From: a virus
DNA length: 33,709 nucleotides
Virus record (IMG/VR): IMGVR_UViG_3300023223_001030
Coordinates: 1 to 33,709 of that record
Direction: 5' to 3' (one strand)
A model generated the notes under the pieces. It did not search any database, was not told where the DNA came from, and was given only the letters and a program-made list of their open reading frames with translations. The position numbers and the translations under genes are program-made. Shown here in pieces: positions 1 through 7,029 of this stretch. Positions within the stretch are counted from its first letter, which is position 1. The number at the start of each line of letters is the position of its first letter.

Positions 1-131
1 CAACCATTGCAGCAACTGGATTTGCAAACATGCAACATACTCACCAAGCTGCAAACACTGGTGGAATACTTGTAGCTACATTAGCATTAACTGCAACAGG
101 AACTAAAGACAATACTACATTCCTTAGAGGT
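1..131. repeat. Terminal direct repeat, left copy
   Basis: These 131 bases are identical to the last 131 bases of the window (33579-33709). The copy lies inside the tail-fibre gene, and joining the two ends restores one uninterrupted reading frame. This is the usual signature of a circular or circularly permuted genome assembled as a linear contig. A true terminal redundancy is less likely because it would cut a gene. Confidence 0.95.
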
Positions 132-1136
132 GATAACACTTGGGCTGTACCTCCTGCAGGTGGTGGTTCACAAACCCCCATCCTGCAAGATGTAGTTTAT
201 GCTGGGTTTGATATTCAAGATATTTCCAATATAGAATTTAGAAATACTACTGGTGCTCCTGCTGGAACTGTTCGAGCAATATGGGCAAACTCTGGAGGTA
301 TTGTATCAAATGTTCCAACAAATGATGTTTACACATTCAAAATTAATAGTGCAGATCAATACACAATGAGTATAGTACAGTTCTCACCAACAGTAATTGG
401 TCGTAATTTAGGTAATGAGACAAATCCTTGGGAAAAATTTAGTGTGAAAGACATTGAGATAGAGATAGGTGGTACATTCACAACAGCTAAAAATAACATT
501 GTTTCAGATACTAGCGGTTTAAAATATAATACTCTCTCTGGGGACACACATCAATTTTTCATTAATGGCTTACCATCATTAAGAATTGATGAAGATGAAA
601 TAAGGTTTACTACTAGTGGAAGACAACATAGAATTACTGCTACTCCTAATGCGTTACAATTAGTTTCTGAATTGGTAACGGATACTGTGGAAATCTTCAC
701 TGGTGCAAGTAGATCCAACCCCACTATAGAAATCAACGATACAACAACCACATGGCTTACAGGTAATGCAGACACCCAAGCAGTACTTTTACAACTTATT
801 CAAAATCATAATACACCCGCAGATTTTAGAACATTGGCCAACATTGATTTTATGGCTGAAAACTCAGTAAGTGTAAATCAAATATATGCTAGAATTTCTG
901 CATCATCTCAAGATGTTACAGAAGCTACAGAAGATGGATTATTACAATTAGGTGTAATATCTGGCGGTACTCTAGTATCTGGTATTGATATTGAAGGCTC
1001 AAGTAGTGCAGGTGCTAATGATGCAAAAATCGGTTTCTATGGAGAGCCAACTGTAGTCCAACAGCAATTAGATGCAACACCTACTAATGCAGAAATATCA
1101 ACAGTACTTAGAAATTTAGGCTTGACAAAATTATAA
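1..1136 (+). CDS. Tail fibre / receptor-binding protein, C-terminal part (joins 33401-33578)
   Basis: The frame is open from the left edge. The true start is ATG 33401 across the circular junction, giving 437 residues in total. This part holds about residues 60-437. It carries the low-complexity signature of phage fibres: a GFANMQHTHQ segment, then FLRGDNTWAVPPAG, then a long Ser/Thr/Asn-rich beta region. It ends with KIGFYGEP and a STVLRNLGL tail, both common at fibre C-termini. An internal ATG at 30 is in frame but is not the start. The protein probably forms the trimeric adhesin that contacts the host surface. It converges with the reverse gene at 1141, only 4 bases away. Confidence 0.8.
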   Translation, partial: TIAATGFANMQHTHQAANTGGILVATLALTATGTKDNTTFLRGDNTWAVPPAGGGSQTPILQDVVYAGFDIQDISNIEFRNTTGAPAGTVRAIWANSGGIVSNVPTNDVYTFKINSADQYTMSIVQFSPTVIGRNLGNETNPWEKFSVKDIEIEIGGTFTTAKNNIVSDTSGLKYNTLSGDTHQFFINGLPSLRIDEDEIRFTTSGRQHRITATPNALQLVSELVTDTVEIFTGASRSNPTIEINDTTTTWLTGNADTQAVLLQLIQNHNTPADFRTLANIDFMAENSVSVNQIYARISASSQDVTEATEDGLLQLGVISGGTLVSGIDIEGSSSAGANDAKIGFYGEPTVVQQQLDATPTNAEISTVLRNLGLTKL

Positions 1137-1140
1137 CTAA

Positions 1141-1656
1141 CTATTTCTCTAATTCAGCTATTCTCTCTTCTAATTGTTGAATGTAATCAACCACCAACAT
1201 GCCTCCAATATTTCCAACCTTGAGCGGATAGTCTTGTTTGTATTGTTTAAAATCATCATCTACTTGTTTAAGTTCTTCCTGTAATGCAGTAATGGTTTGC
1301 TCTTTCTCTACTATGTTATTTAGTAAATGTGAATTATCTAATCCTGCATCTTCAACTTCTTTTTCCAAGATACTAATTCTGTCATCTTTTTGAGCTAACT
1401 CTAATTCAAAAAGTCTTTTTTCTTCATCAGTCAAAGGATTTTCTATCGGTGTAGATACGGAACTGATTTGGATAATTCCCCGTTCAATCAAAAATGTTAT
1501 TGCCTCTCCAAATTCTCCATCATCAATATTTCCTTCAACCCAAAAGTTTGCAACTCCCTTGACCCAAGATGGGATTTCTGTTTGTGCTTCTTGAGCTGAA
1601 ACTAATGGAATTAACAGAATAGGTAAAAGAAGAATTAGAAATATTTTTTTATTCAT
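1141..1656 (-). CDS. Secreted coiled-coil protein with thaumarchaeal surface-protein domain
   Basis: The protein has 171 residues. Residues 1-21 are a signal peptide (MNKK, a long Leu/Ile core, then VSAQ). Residues 28-63 contain IPSWVKGVANFWVEGNIDDGEF...FLIERGII, a short domain that I know as abundant in Nitrososphaeria secreted proteins. Residues 75-171 are heptad-rich coiled coil. It is one of only four genes on the reverse strand and sits between fibre genes, so it looks host-derived. A TTTATC box about 26 bases upstream (near 1682) would give a leaderless mRNA. The virion or the infected cell surface may display it. Its function is unknown; receptor masking or superinfection exclusion are guesses. 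Confidence 0.75.
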   Translation of the reverse strand: MNKKIFLILLLPILLIPLVSAQEAQTEIPSWVKGVANFWVEGNIDDGEFGEAITFLIERGIIQISSVSTPIENPLTDEEKRLFELELAQKDDRISILEKEVEDAGLDNSHLLNNIVEKEQTITALQEELKQVDDDFKQYKQDYPLKVGNIGGMLVVDYIQQLEERIAELEK

Positions 1657-1790
1657 GTTTTACACAATAAATCAACACTAGATAAACATGTCGACTTTAT
1701 TATCTGTTAAGTCAAAAGCCTAAATGACTATTAATAGATGATTCGTTTAACAGGTGGAAGAATGTGTAGAATTTGTCATAATAATAATAG

Positions 1791-1800
1791 TTATAAATCT
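1791..1800 (+). promoter_or_regulatory. Putative TATA box for the 1851-2783 transcription unit
   Basis: TTATAAATCT is preceded by an AT-rich ATAATAATAG stretch. It lies in the gap between the divergent genes at 1656 (reverse) and 1851 (forward). An archaeal TATA box here would start transcription near 1820, just before the first small forward gene. Confidence 0.4.
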
Positions 1801-1850
1801 AGAATTAAATTACGTAGTATTCAAAATGGGTGATAAAAATTTCGCAACAA

Positions 1851-1961
1851 ATGGAGCCATATATTAGTATAGTAGGGGTAGATGGATCGTTGGGGTTTTT
1901 GACTCCTGATAAAAAATGGTCTGATAAAAACGGAAAAGAATTTGATTTGGAGTCGCCATAA
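1851..1961 (+). CDS. Small protein upstream of the discoidin-like fibre protein
   Basis: A 36-residue ORF starts at ATG 1851. Its TAA stop directly abuts the ATG of the next gene at 1962, which suggests co-translation. The peptide begins MEPYISIVGVDGSLGF and has no recognisable domain. No clear ribosome site precedes it. It may be a small virion accessory protein, or a leader whose translation feeds the next gene. Confidence 0.45.
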   Translation: MEPYISIVGVDGSLGFLTPDKKWSDKNGKEFDLESP

Positions 1962-2783
1962 ATGACAATATCTGCCAAATTATCAGACCTTGGGGGATTG
2001 GAATTTGTCGTTTCAGATCCAGCAGATACAGATGATATTAATGGATTCTCAGATACTCAAAGTTCTGTAGGTGGCGAGTCTGCAAAATTCTCTGGTGGTT
2101 CTGCAATGCAAGCAAATTCTGGGAAAAAGATTGGCATATCTCAGGTAAAATTTGAAGCGTTGATAACTGATTTGTCGGCAAGATCTATTCTTTCATCATC
2201 TGGTCTTACAAATCCTGGTAATGTAATTGATGATGACGATGATACTAATACAACCTTTTCAGATACAAACGATGAACTTATAGTAGATTTTGGTTCTTCA
2301 ATTACAGCCGTTCTAAAATCAGTGGGAAATAGAAGTGTATCTGGTTCACACAATATAGAAATATCTCTATCCACGGATGATATAACATACAATTTCTTGG
2401 TGAATTTGAACTACTCAGAAGCAAAACAAACAAGAGACCACGGCACAGAAACTTTTAGATATGTAAAATTTAGAAGCGTTGGAAGTACATCAAGTGCAAA
2501 TGTCTATAGCATATTTGCAGAAGATACAGGAGGGGATGATGTAACTGTACAATTATTATCCACATCTTCTATAGATTCAACTTCTGGAACTACACTAATT
2601 GGTTCAACTGTATTAACTGCCACATCAAGAGATACTGGGTCTATTGCATCTGTTACAACATTCAATACTACTCTGTATCTTACAGATGCAGGTGATTTTG
2701 TTACCTTAAGAGTTGTATCTTATGCAGGCCAATTTACAGTACCTGTAAAACTAAAAGAAATTACTACAGTAAAGGAAGTTTAG
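1962..2783 (+). CDS. Tail-associated protein with discoidin (F5/8 type C)-like domain
   Basis: The protein has 273 residues. Residues 75-187 look like a galactose-binding/discoidin beta sandwich: a NVIDDDDDTNTTFSD segment (the usual 'D.d..T.w' loop), a DELIVDFGS strand, then FRYVKFRSVG before a final strand. The first 70 residues are Gly/Ser-rich. Residues 190-273 are an all-beta Thr/Ser-rich domain ending VPVKLKEITT. Such domains bind glycans, which fits a fibre that recognises the glycosylated S-layer. The gene lies between the fibre genes and the lysis cassette. The fold assignment comes from pattern only. Confidence 0.55.
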   Translation: MTISAKLSDLGGLEFVVSDPADTDDINGFSDTQSSVGGESAKFSGGSAMQANSGKKIGISQVKFEALITDLSARSILSSSGLTNPGNVIDDDDDTNTTFSDTNDELIVDFGSSITAVLKSVGNRSVSGSHNIEISLSTDDITYNFLVNLNYSEAKQTRDHGTETFRYVKFRSVGSTSSANVYSIFAEDTGGDDVTVQLLSTSSIDSTSGTTLIGSTVLTATSRDTGSIASVTTFNTTLYLTDAGDFVTLRVVSYAGQFTVPVKLKEITTVKEV

Positions 2784-2837
2784 TTTCTACACTTTTCTTA
2801 TCTAGATTAATAAGATACATTTCAAATTTTAATCTTA

Positions 2838-2930
2838 ATGGTATGTATTGGAATCTGTGGAAGATACAAAGCTATCAAATCCCACTCACCGCGTTATTTC
2901 TTAATAGGCAATACTAATTATTTACTTTGA
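2838..2930 (+). pseudogene. Truncated copy of a CIGICGRY zinc protein
   Basis: A 30-residue frame begins MVCIGICGRYKAIKSHSPRYF and then runs into a stop without the two later CxxC pairs. The intact relative at 10768-10953 starts MGQCIGICGRY and continues with CTRC and CPCC. Thaumarchaea carry many small proteins with this N-terminus. The frame is probably a decayed or recombination-truncated copy. Translation as a very short peptide cannot be excluded. The rest of the 308-base gap (2784-3091) holds one hairpin and AT-rich DNA. Confidence 0.5.
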
Positions 2931-2947
2931 CTGATCCCCTTCAGTCA
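2928..2947. repeat. Inverted repeat (hairpin) after the zinc-protein remnant
   Basis: TGACTGA and TCAGTCA form a perfect 7-bp stem around a TCCCCT loop. No T-run follows, so it is not a typical archaeal terminator. It could be an operator for the lysis genes, an RNA processing hairpin or a recombination scar. Confidence 0.4.
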
Positions 2948-3091
2948 GTGCCAAGACTCTGATGCACCAGAACCTTGACACCGAATATCAGTTACAAAAT
3001 TTACTATTACCTACAAAAATCAATAATTTACTACATGTAGCTTTAATTCTTTTATCACTTTTTTCAAAATCTGTCATAAGGGGAAAAGGAA

Positions 3092-3355
3092 ATGTTAGAA
3101 ATGTATGTAAATGAAATGTTAATTGAAATCATAATCGTATTGATATGTGCTGCAATAATAGGTGCTGCCACTTCATTTTTTGTTCTAATAAAATGTGTAC
3201 ACAAACAAGCACGAGATATGAGTATGATAAAAAAGGCAACAGCGTTTGTTCTAGGTAGACAAGTCCAGGAAACAAAATTATTACATCCTGATGAGATAGA
3301 TGTCATTGAGGATTTGGAAAAAATTTACAAAGACTTGATAGATGATAATTCCTAA
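3092..3355 (+). CDS. Single-pass membrane protein of the lysis region
   Basis: The 87-residue protein has one strongly hydrophobic segment at about residues 9-33 (IEIIIVLICAAIIGAATSFFVLI). A charged cytoplasmic-type tail follows and ends DLEKIYKDLIDDNS. A purine-rich AGGGGAAAAGG site sits just before ATG 3092, and a CTTTTATC box lies near 3050. It precedes the holin-like gene and the metalloprotease gene. A role as a second holin, an antiholin or a spanin-like partner is plausible from position only. Confidence 0.6.
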   Translation: MLEMYVNEMLIEIIIVLICAAIIGAATSFFVLIKCVHKQARDMSMIKKATAFVLGRQVQETKLLHPDEIDVIEDLEKIYKDLIDDNS

Positions 3356-3392
3356 TTAGTTCTTAAATCTGTATTAATTAAAAAATTTATCA

Positions 3393-3701
3393 ATGCAAGT
3401 ATTCGGATTAGAACCAATTATCGCTGCTATATTAATCACAATAGCAGGGGTATCTGTATCTGTTCTACTCGGATGGCTCAAAGGAAATAATCCAATTAAT
3501 GTTAGACAGGTAGTTGCCTCAGCTCTAATTGCGTTTATCATATCAATACAATTGGTAATAGCGGAATTAACTATACTACCTGAAGAGGTTGAGGGTCTAG
3601 TTCTAGGGGCTATTCTGTTTGGATTGATTGCACAAGTTGGTGGTATCGATTCAATGGCAAAGAGTATGGCACAAGCAGTAGCAAAGGCCCGAAAGGCTTA
3701 A
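3393..3701 (+). CDS. Holin-like small membrane protein
   Basis: The 102-residue protein has three hydrophobic stretches, at about residues 5-28 (EPIIAAILITIAGVSVSVLLGW), 38-60 (VVASALIAFIISIQLVIAEL) and 68-86 (VEGLVLGAILFGLIAQVG). A short, lysine-rich, amphipathic C-terminus (AKSMAQAVAKARKA) follows. Size, topology and a basic tail are typical of phage holins. A TTAAAT box about 28 bases upstream suggests a leaderless mRNA. The metalloprotease starts 15 bases downstream. The assignment is by architecture, not by sequence family. Confidence 0.6.
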   Translation: MQVFGLEPIIAAILITIAGVSVSVLLGWLKGNNPINVRQVVASALIAFIISIQLVIAELTILPEEVEGLVLGAILFGLIAQVGGIDSMAKSMAQAVAKARKA

Positions 3702-3716
3702 TCTTTCTTTTTTATT

Positions 3717-4361
3717 ATGACTGAACACAAATGTGAATTAACACAACTCAAATCAAATTCTCTAAAATTTACAGAAAACATTGAAGGAATTGATGAATGG
3801 CCTCACTCTTGGCCTGATGGTGAAATATCATACAGACTAAACAATCTAACAAAAGACATCACAAAAGGGCCTCATCAACATAGGGCAGTTACAGTATCAC
3901 TAAGAGCATGGCAGTTACGAATATCTAAATTAAAATTCAGACGAGAGAGAAATCCTGATGTAAAAGTTGATTTTGATGTATCATTTGAACCTCTATCTCA
4001 CTTTGATCATAGAGAAGGTGTATTGGCTCATGCATATTTTCCAGGTCAAGGTGATATTTCTGGAGACTGTCATATTAATGACAACTGGGATTGGGTCACA
4101 TCCTCTAAATTCCAAACACTTTCTAAACCTCCACTAATTCCAATTTTAATACATGAGTTTGGTCATTCTTTAGGATTAATCCATGACACATTTACAACTG
4201 ATAGTATAATGTATCCATCATTCAATTTAGGAGAAAAGAAGAATAGATTGGGTCCAAGAGATGTTTCTAGAATTCAAGAAAGGTATGGTGAACGAAAAAT
4301 CTCTCAGAGAATCATTGACTATTTCCGTAACAGACGAGACTTAGCTTGGGATTTTAGGTAA
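3717..4361 (+). CDS. Matrixin-type zinc metalloprotease, putative S-layer-degrading lysin
   Basis: The protein has 214 residues. It has a complete metzincin zinc site, HEFGHSLGLIH, with ligands H146, H150 and H156 and catalytic E147. The Met-turn follows at SIMYP (M165). Upstream, GVLAHAYFPGQGDISGDCHI (101-120) matches the matrixin structural metal loop. There is no signal peptide and no cysteine-switch propeptide, so release would depend on a membrane pore. The gene lies directly behind a holin-like gene. Nitrososphaeria have a protein S-layer and no murein, so a protease is a sensible substitute for an endolysin. A virion-borne entry protease is the main alternative. Confidence 0.85.
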   Translation: MTEHKCELTQLKSNSLKFTENIEGIDEWPHSWPDGEISYRLNNLTKDITKGPHQHRAVTVSLRAWQLRISKLKFRRERNPDVKVDFDVSFEPLSHFDHREGVLAHAYFPGQGDISGDCHINDNWDWVTSSKFQTLSKPPLIPILIHEFGHSLGLIHDTFTTDSIMYPSFNLGEKKNRLGPRDVSRIQERYGERKISQRIIDYFRNRRDLAWDFR

Positions 4362-4418
4362 GTAAAAAATAAGGTGACAATATTTTCATCGTCTTCCGAT
4401 CAGTTGTGTATCAAAATA

Positions 4419-4447
4419 ACTATTAGATAGTAACACTATTAAATAGT
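4419..4447. promoter_or_regulatory. Paired 13-bp palindromes overlapping a TATA element
   Basis: ACTATTAGATAGT (4419-4431) and ACTATTAAATAGT (4435-4447) are tandem palindromes of the form CTAT-NNN-ATAG with centres 16 bp apart. The second one doubles as a TATA-like box centred about 24 bases before ATG 4465, so a bound repressor would block TBP. Related palindromes lie at 24685-24730 before another gene. Confidence 0.6.
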
Positions 4448-4464
4448 GAATATCATAAGATCGT

Positions 4465-4797
4465 ATGAATGACAAAATAATAAAGGAAATGGCTGAAATA
4501 TTTGAAAAGTTTGACCTAGATCCAAAAGAAGTATCTCAAATATTTAGAGTCTGTGCAGAATTAATGGGGTGTACTCTTGTTGTTGGTGATGATAAAACTA
4601 ATGGCAAACTTCGTTCAAAGTTTGAGATTGAACAAAAATATGAAGAACTCAACCAAAGAATGACAAATGCCGATATGTTCAGTAGCACTTCAATAGATGG
4701 TCAGAGGTTTATACTAGAATGGGTACTTGGCCAACACTCTAGTAATGAACTAAAAGAAGAATCCAATATGTTACAAGATTTCATGAAAAATTCATGA
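4465..4797 (+). CDS. Hypothetical helical protein under operator control
   Basis: The 110-residue protein is acidic and mostly helical (MNDKIIKEMAEIFEKFDLD..., then KFEIEQKYEELNQRM and ILEWVLGQ). No catalytic motif is visible. Its ATG sits about 24 bases after a palindrome/TATA element, which suggests a leaderless, repressible transcript. Its stop overlaps the start of the next zinc microprotein (ATGA). I do not recognise the family. Confidence 0.7.
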   Translation: MNDKIIKEMAEIFEKFDLDPKEVSQIFRVCAELMGCTLVVGDDKTNGKLRSKFEIEQKYEELNQRMTNADMFSSTSIDGQRFILEWVLGQHSSNELKEESNMLQDFMKNS

Positions 4798-4910
4798 CCA
4801 CCCAATACCTCTTTTCTTGCACCTGTGGGAATCACTGGATAGGCAAAAAAGAAAAGGCTCAATGCTCAGTTAAAGGATGCTATAGAACCAATACTGGCAA
4901 ACTGATATAA
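4794..4910 (+). CDS. Zinc-ribbon microprotein, IGKK type
   Basis: This 38-residue ORF overlaps the previous stop as ATGA. Its pattern is SCTCG...IGKK...CSVKGC, likely one zinc site made by CxC and CxxxxC. It aligns end to end with the 38-residue frame at 25164-25280 (KCKCG...IGKK...CSKC), so the two are paralogues. Each lies downstream of a gene with a CTATNNNATAG promoter. Confidence 0.6.
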   Translation: MTTQYLFSCTCGNHWIGKKEKAQCSVKGCYRTNTGKLI

Positions 4911-4996
4911 TCCAATTTATTCAATATTTTCATCATCTTCCAAAAGGATTCTAACCAGAATATTCACTTATATGGATTATTTCCATACTATTTTTA

Positions 4997-5161
4997 TTGG
5001 GATTAATACAAAATAATCAATCAGTTCTTTGTCCTGAATGTGGATGGGACGGAGGAAAGTATGGACATACAAAACAAATAAACCCACAAAACCCAAATGA
5101 TTTAATTTGTTCGAAGTGTTCGTTTGCTTGGATTACCAATAGGAGAAATTGCAATGATTGA
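4997..5161 (+). CDS. Zinc-ribbon protein with TTG start
   Basis: A 54-residue frame starts at TTG 4997 and includes CPECGWDGGKYGH and CSKCSFAW, a classic CxxC...CxxC ribbon. There is no ATG or GTG in frame upstream. It overlaps the next gene (ATG 5154) by 8 bases. It probably binds nucleic acid or mediates protein contacts. The start is uncertain because no strong ribosome site is visible. Confidence 0.5.
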   Translation: MGLIQNNQSVLCPECGWDGGKYGHTKQINPQNPNDLICSKCSFAWITNRRNCND

Positions 5162-5258
5162 AAGAAATTGTGTAATATGTAAAAGGTTTTCAAAAACAGA
5201 ATTAGGGGTTTGTTATAATTGCTTTCTACAAATTGAAACAGAAAGGAGAAACGGTTAG
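5154..5258 (+). CDS. Zinc-ribbon microprotein
   Basis: This 34-residue ORF (MIERNCVICKRFSKTELGVCYNCF...) has CxxC and CxxC spaced for one zinc ion. It overlaps the previous frame and abuts the next (TAG then TTG). The tight packing supports expression despite the small size. Confidence 0.55.
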   Translation: MIERNCVICKRFSKTELGVCYNCFLQIETERRNG

Positions 5259-5390
5259 TTGACGAAAGAAAAAGGAATGTGTGATTACTGTTTGGATAAT
5301 TATACTACTAGACAAATTGAAACAGAAGAAGAATTTTGTTTTATTTGTAAGAATTGTTATGGTGAATGGCGTGGAGGAGAATGGAACTAA
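5259..5390 (+). CDS. Zinc-ribbon microprotein with TTG start
   Basis: The 43-residue frame begins at TTG 5259, directly after the previous stop. It contains CDYC and CFICKNC separated by about 18 residues. An in-frame ATG at 5277 would remove six residues but keep all cysteines. It shares the QIETE string with the preceding microprotein, which suggests a tandem duplication. Confidence 0.5.
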   Translation: MTKEKGMCDYCLDNYTTRQIETEEEFCFICKNCYGEWRGGEWN

Positions 5391-5416
5391 ATGACACTTC
5401 GAGGTAAGTGAAACTA

Positions 5417-6643
5417 ATGGAAATCACAGTTGAAGATATAGATGGCAACGCACATCAGAATTTTATAGATTACAACAGAAATGAAAAGACTCTAAATAAT
5501 TACAAATTATACCTCTACAAGTTCCTAGATGTAATTCCAAATGATATATTCATAAAATACCTACACCAAGAACCATCAGAGGATTATATCCAAAAGACAA
5601 TCCAGTTTGTAGAATTATCAAGACAAAACATAAAGCTAACAAAATTAATCATCAAAGCATATGTCCGAGAACTAAAATCCAAAGTTACAGCTAAAGAGGT
5701 AAAACCATCAAATATCAAAAACAGACTAAAACCAATCAAGGCACTATTCAATGCAAATGAAATAGATTTCTCCTGGAAGCTAATAGACAAGGGATTACCC
5801 AAAATTGGCAAATCCCCAGACAGAGCATACACAAGAGAAGAACTACAAATCATGCTGGCAAAATCAGTTGATATTGTTGATAAGGTGATTGTTACGCTGT
5901 TTTCTGCTGCAGGATTCAGAGTTGAGGCTTGGGACTATTTCACCTGGAATGATATTGTATTTTTTTATAATGAGGATGATTCCCCTAAAGGATTAGGGAT
6001 TAAAGTTTATGCAGAAGATGCAGAAGAATATCACACACATGGAACACCAGAAGCTGCAAAAATTTTACTACTATACAAAGAAACTTGGAAAGCCAGATTC
6101 GGGAAATATCCAGAAAACAAAGATCCCTTAATTGTGGCTACAAAAGTTTTGTATCCTACAAGGTTAAGGATGGGTGGAGTTAGAACTAGAGTAGTCAGAT
6201 TACTACGGTCTTCAGGAATTAGACCAATATTTGATGATCATAAAAAGAGACATGAGGTTCCAGCGGATCATGGATATAGGAAATACTGTAATACCATGAT
6301 GAGGAGAGCAAAAGTTGATTTTGCAGATAAAGAAGATATGCAAGGTAGAGATTTGGGAATGGAGTCAAGTTATGAAAGATATGTTGAGGCAGACTTTGAG
6401 CGATGGCCTGAATATCAAAAAGCCATACCATTTTTGACAATTTCAGATGATGAACGAAACAAAGCAAAACTAGTCATTGCAAATCAAAAAAATGATGAGC
6501 TTGAGAAGAAAAGTAGTGAAATTGATGACCTAAAAGGCATGATTACAGACATGCAAGATAAGAAAAGTGTAGTGCCTGATGAGGCCACTAAAGAACTAAT
6601 TATTAAAATCTTAACTGAGAAAAAAATAATTAACAAATATTGA
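5417..6643 (+). CDS. int: Tyrosine recombinase (archaeal viral integrase)
   Basis: The protein has 408 residues. The N-terminal SAM-like core-binding half covers residues 15-125. The catalytic half has R168 in AAGFR, the HxxR box at H285-G-Y-R288 (HGYRKYCNTMMRRAKV, typical of thaumarchaeal integrases) and the nucleophile in SSYERY (Y319 or Y322). The usual second His of GHS is replaced by Met in LGMESS. The C-terminus is a coiled coil. ATG 5417 is preferred over GTG 5408 because GAGGT at 5401-5405 is well spaced for it. The enzyme would integrate and excise the circular genome; the next 386 bases may hold attP. Confidence 0.88.
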   Translation: MEITVEDIDGNAHQNFIDYNRNEKTLNNYKLYLYKFLDVIPNDIFIKYLHQEPSEDYIQKTIQFVELSRQNIKLTKLIIKAYVRELKSKVTAKEVKPSNIKNRLKPIKALFNANEIDFSWKLIDKGLPKIGKSPDRAYTREELQIMLAKSVDIVDKVIVTLFSAAGFRVEAWDYFTWNDIVFFYNEDDSPKGLGIKVYAEDAEEYHTHGTPEAAKILLLYKETWKARFGKYPENKDPLIVATKVLYPTRLRMGGVRTRVVRLLRSSGIRPIFDDHKKRHEVPADHGYRKYCNTMMRRAKVDFADKEDMQGRDLGMESSYERYVEADFERWPEYQKAIPFLTISDDERNKAKLVIANQKNDELEKKSSEIDDLKGMITDMQDKKSVVPDEATKELIIKILTEKKIINKY

Positions 6644-6904
6644 CAGGTGTTATTTCTATTTTTGATAATAACGTGACTGATGATAAATCACTGAAAATCC
6701 TAGGTGAATTATTTAGTAATTATATTCTATTTATATGTGTGATAATAAAAATTAGTCCGTTCAAATTAGGCGATCGCTTATTAGCCGACTCGATCCAGTA
6801 ACGGTATATTGACAGACACTCAAACAGACCTAAAAATGCTTAGTAGTTAAGAAGATGCATGAGTATCTGCCAATATATCTATGTAGACAGCTTTATGAAT
6901 ATTA

Positions 6905-6923
6905 TTGTTTGTTAACCAAACAA
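6905..6923. repeat. Inverted repeat upstream of the early promoter
   Basis: TTGTTTG and CAAACAA form a perfect 7-bp inverted repeat around TTAAC. It lies about 46 bases before the TATA box at 6969 and may bind a regulator such as the ribbon-helix-helix protein encoded next. Confidence 0.5.
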
Positions 6924-6968
6924 ATGTATAATTAATTGCCCACAACTTAAAATTAATTAACAATAATG

Positions 6969-6977
6969 TTTTATATA
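6969..6977 (+). promoter_or_regulatory. Putative early-operon TATA box
   Basis: TTTTATATA lies in AT-rich DNA about 60 bases before the first gene of the long early operon. Transcription would start near 7000. A ribosome site, AGAAGAGG, follows at 7012-7020. Confidence 0.5.
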
Positions 6978-7029
6978 GATCTTACTTCTCTATGATATTG
7001 CTTAGTATGTTTAGAAGAGGCGAGACCAA

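Larger units (their letters stand above)
6644..7029. other. Non-coding region after the integrase: candidate attP and early promoter
   Basis: No convincing gene lies in these 386 bases. Just after the integrase stop is a 6-bp stem (GTTATT 6649-6654 with AATAAC 6667-6672) around a T-rich loop, a possible terminator. Near 6755-6810 there is a patch clearly richer in GC than its surroundings, including the palindrome GCGATCGC (6770-6777); it is a candidate attachment core. The right half is very AT-rich and carries the early promoter. The attachment site cannot be defined without a host junction. Confidence 0.5.

Noticed and set aside
5391-5411. Six-codon frame MTLRGK before the integrase
   Set aside because: It is too short to be a gene. 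It is explained better as a leftover of a zinc microprotein end that carries a ribosome site.
6750-6780. T-arm-like sequence (CCGTTCAAATTAGG), possibly the end of a tRNA gene or an attP copy
   Set aside because: The flanking stem has a mismatch and wobble pairs, and no acceptor stem, anticodon arm or D-arm can be folded. It is kept only as part of the attP candidate region.
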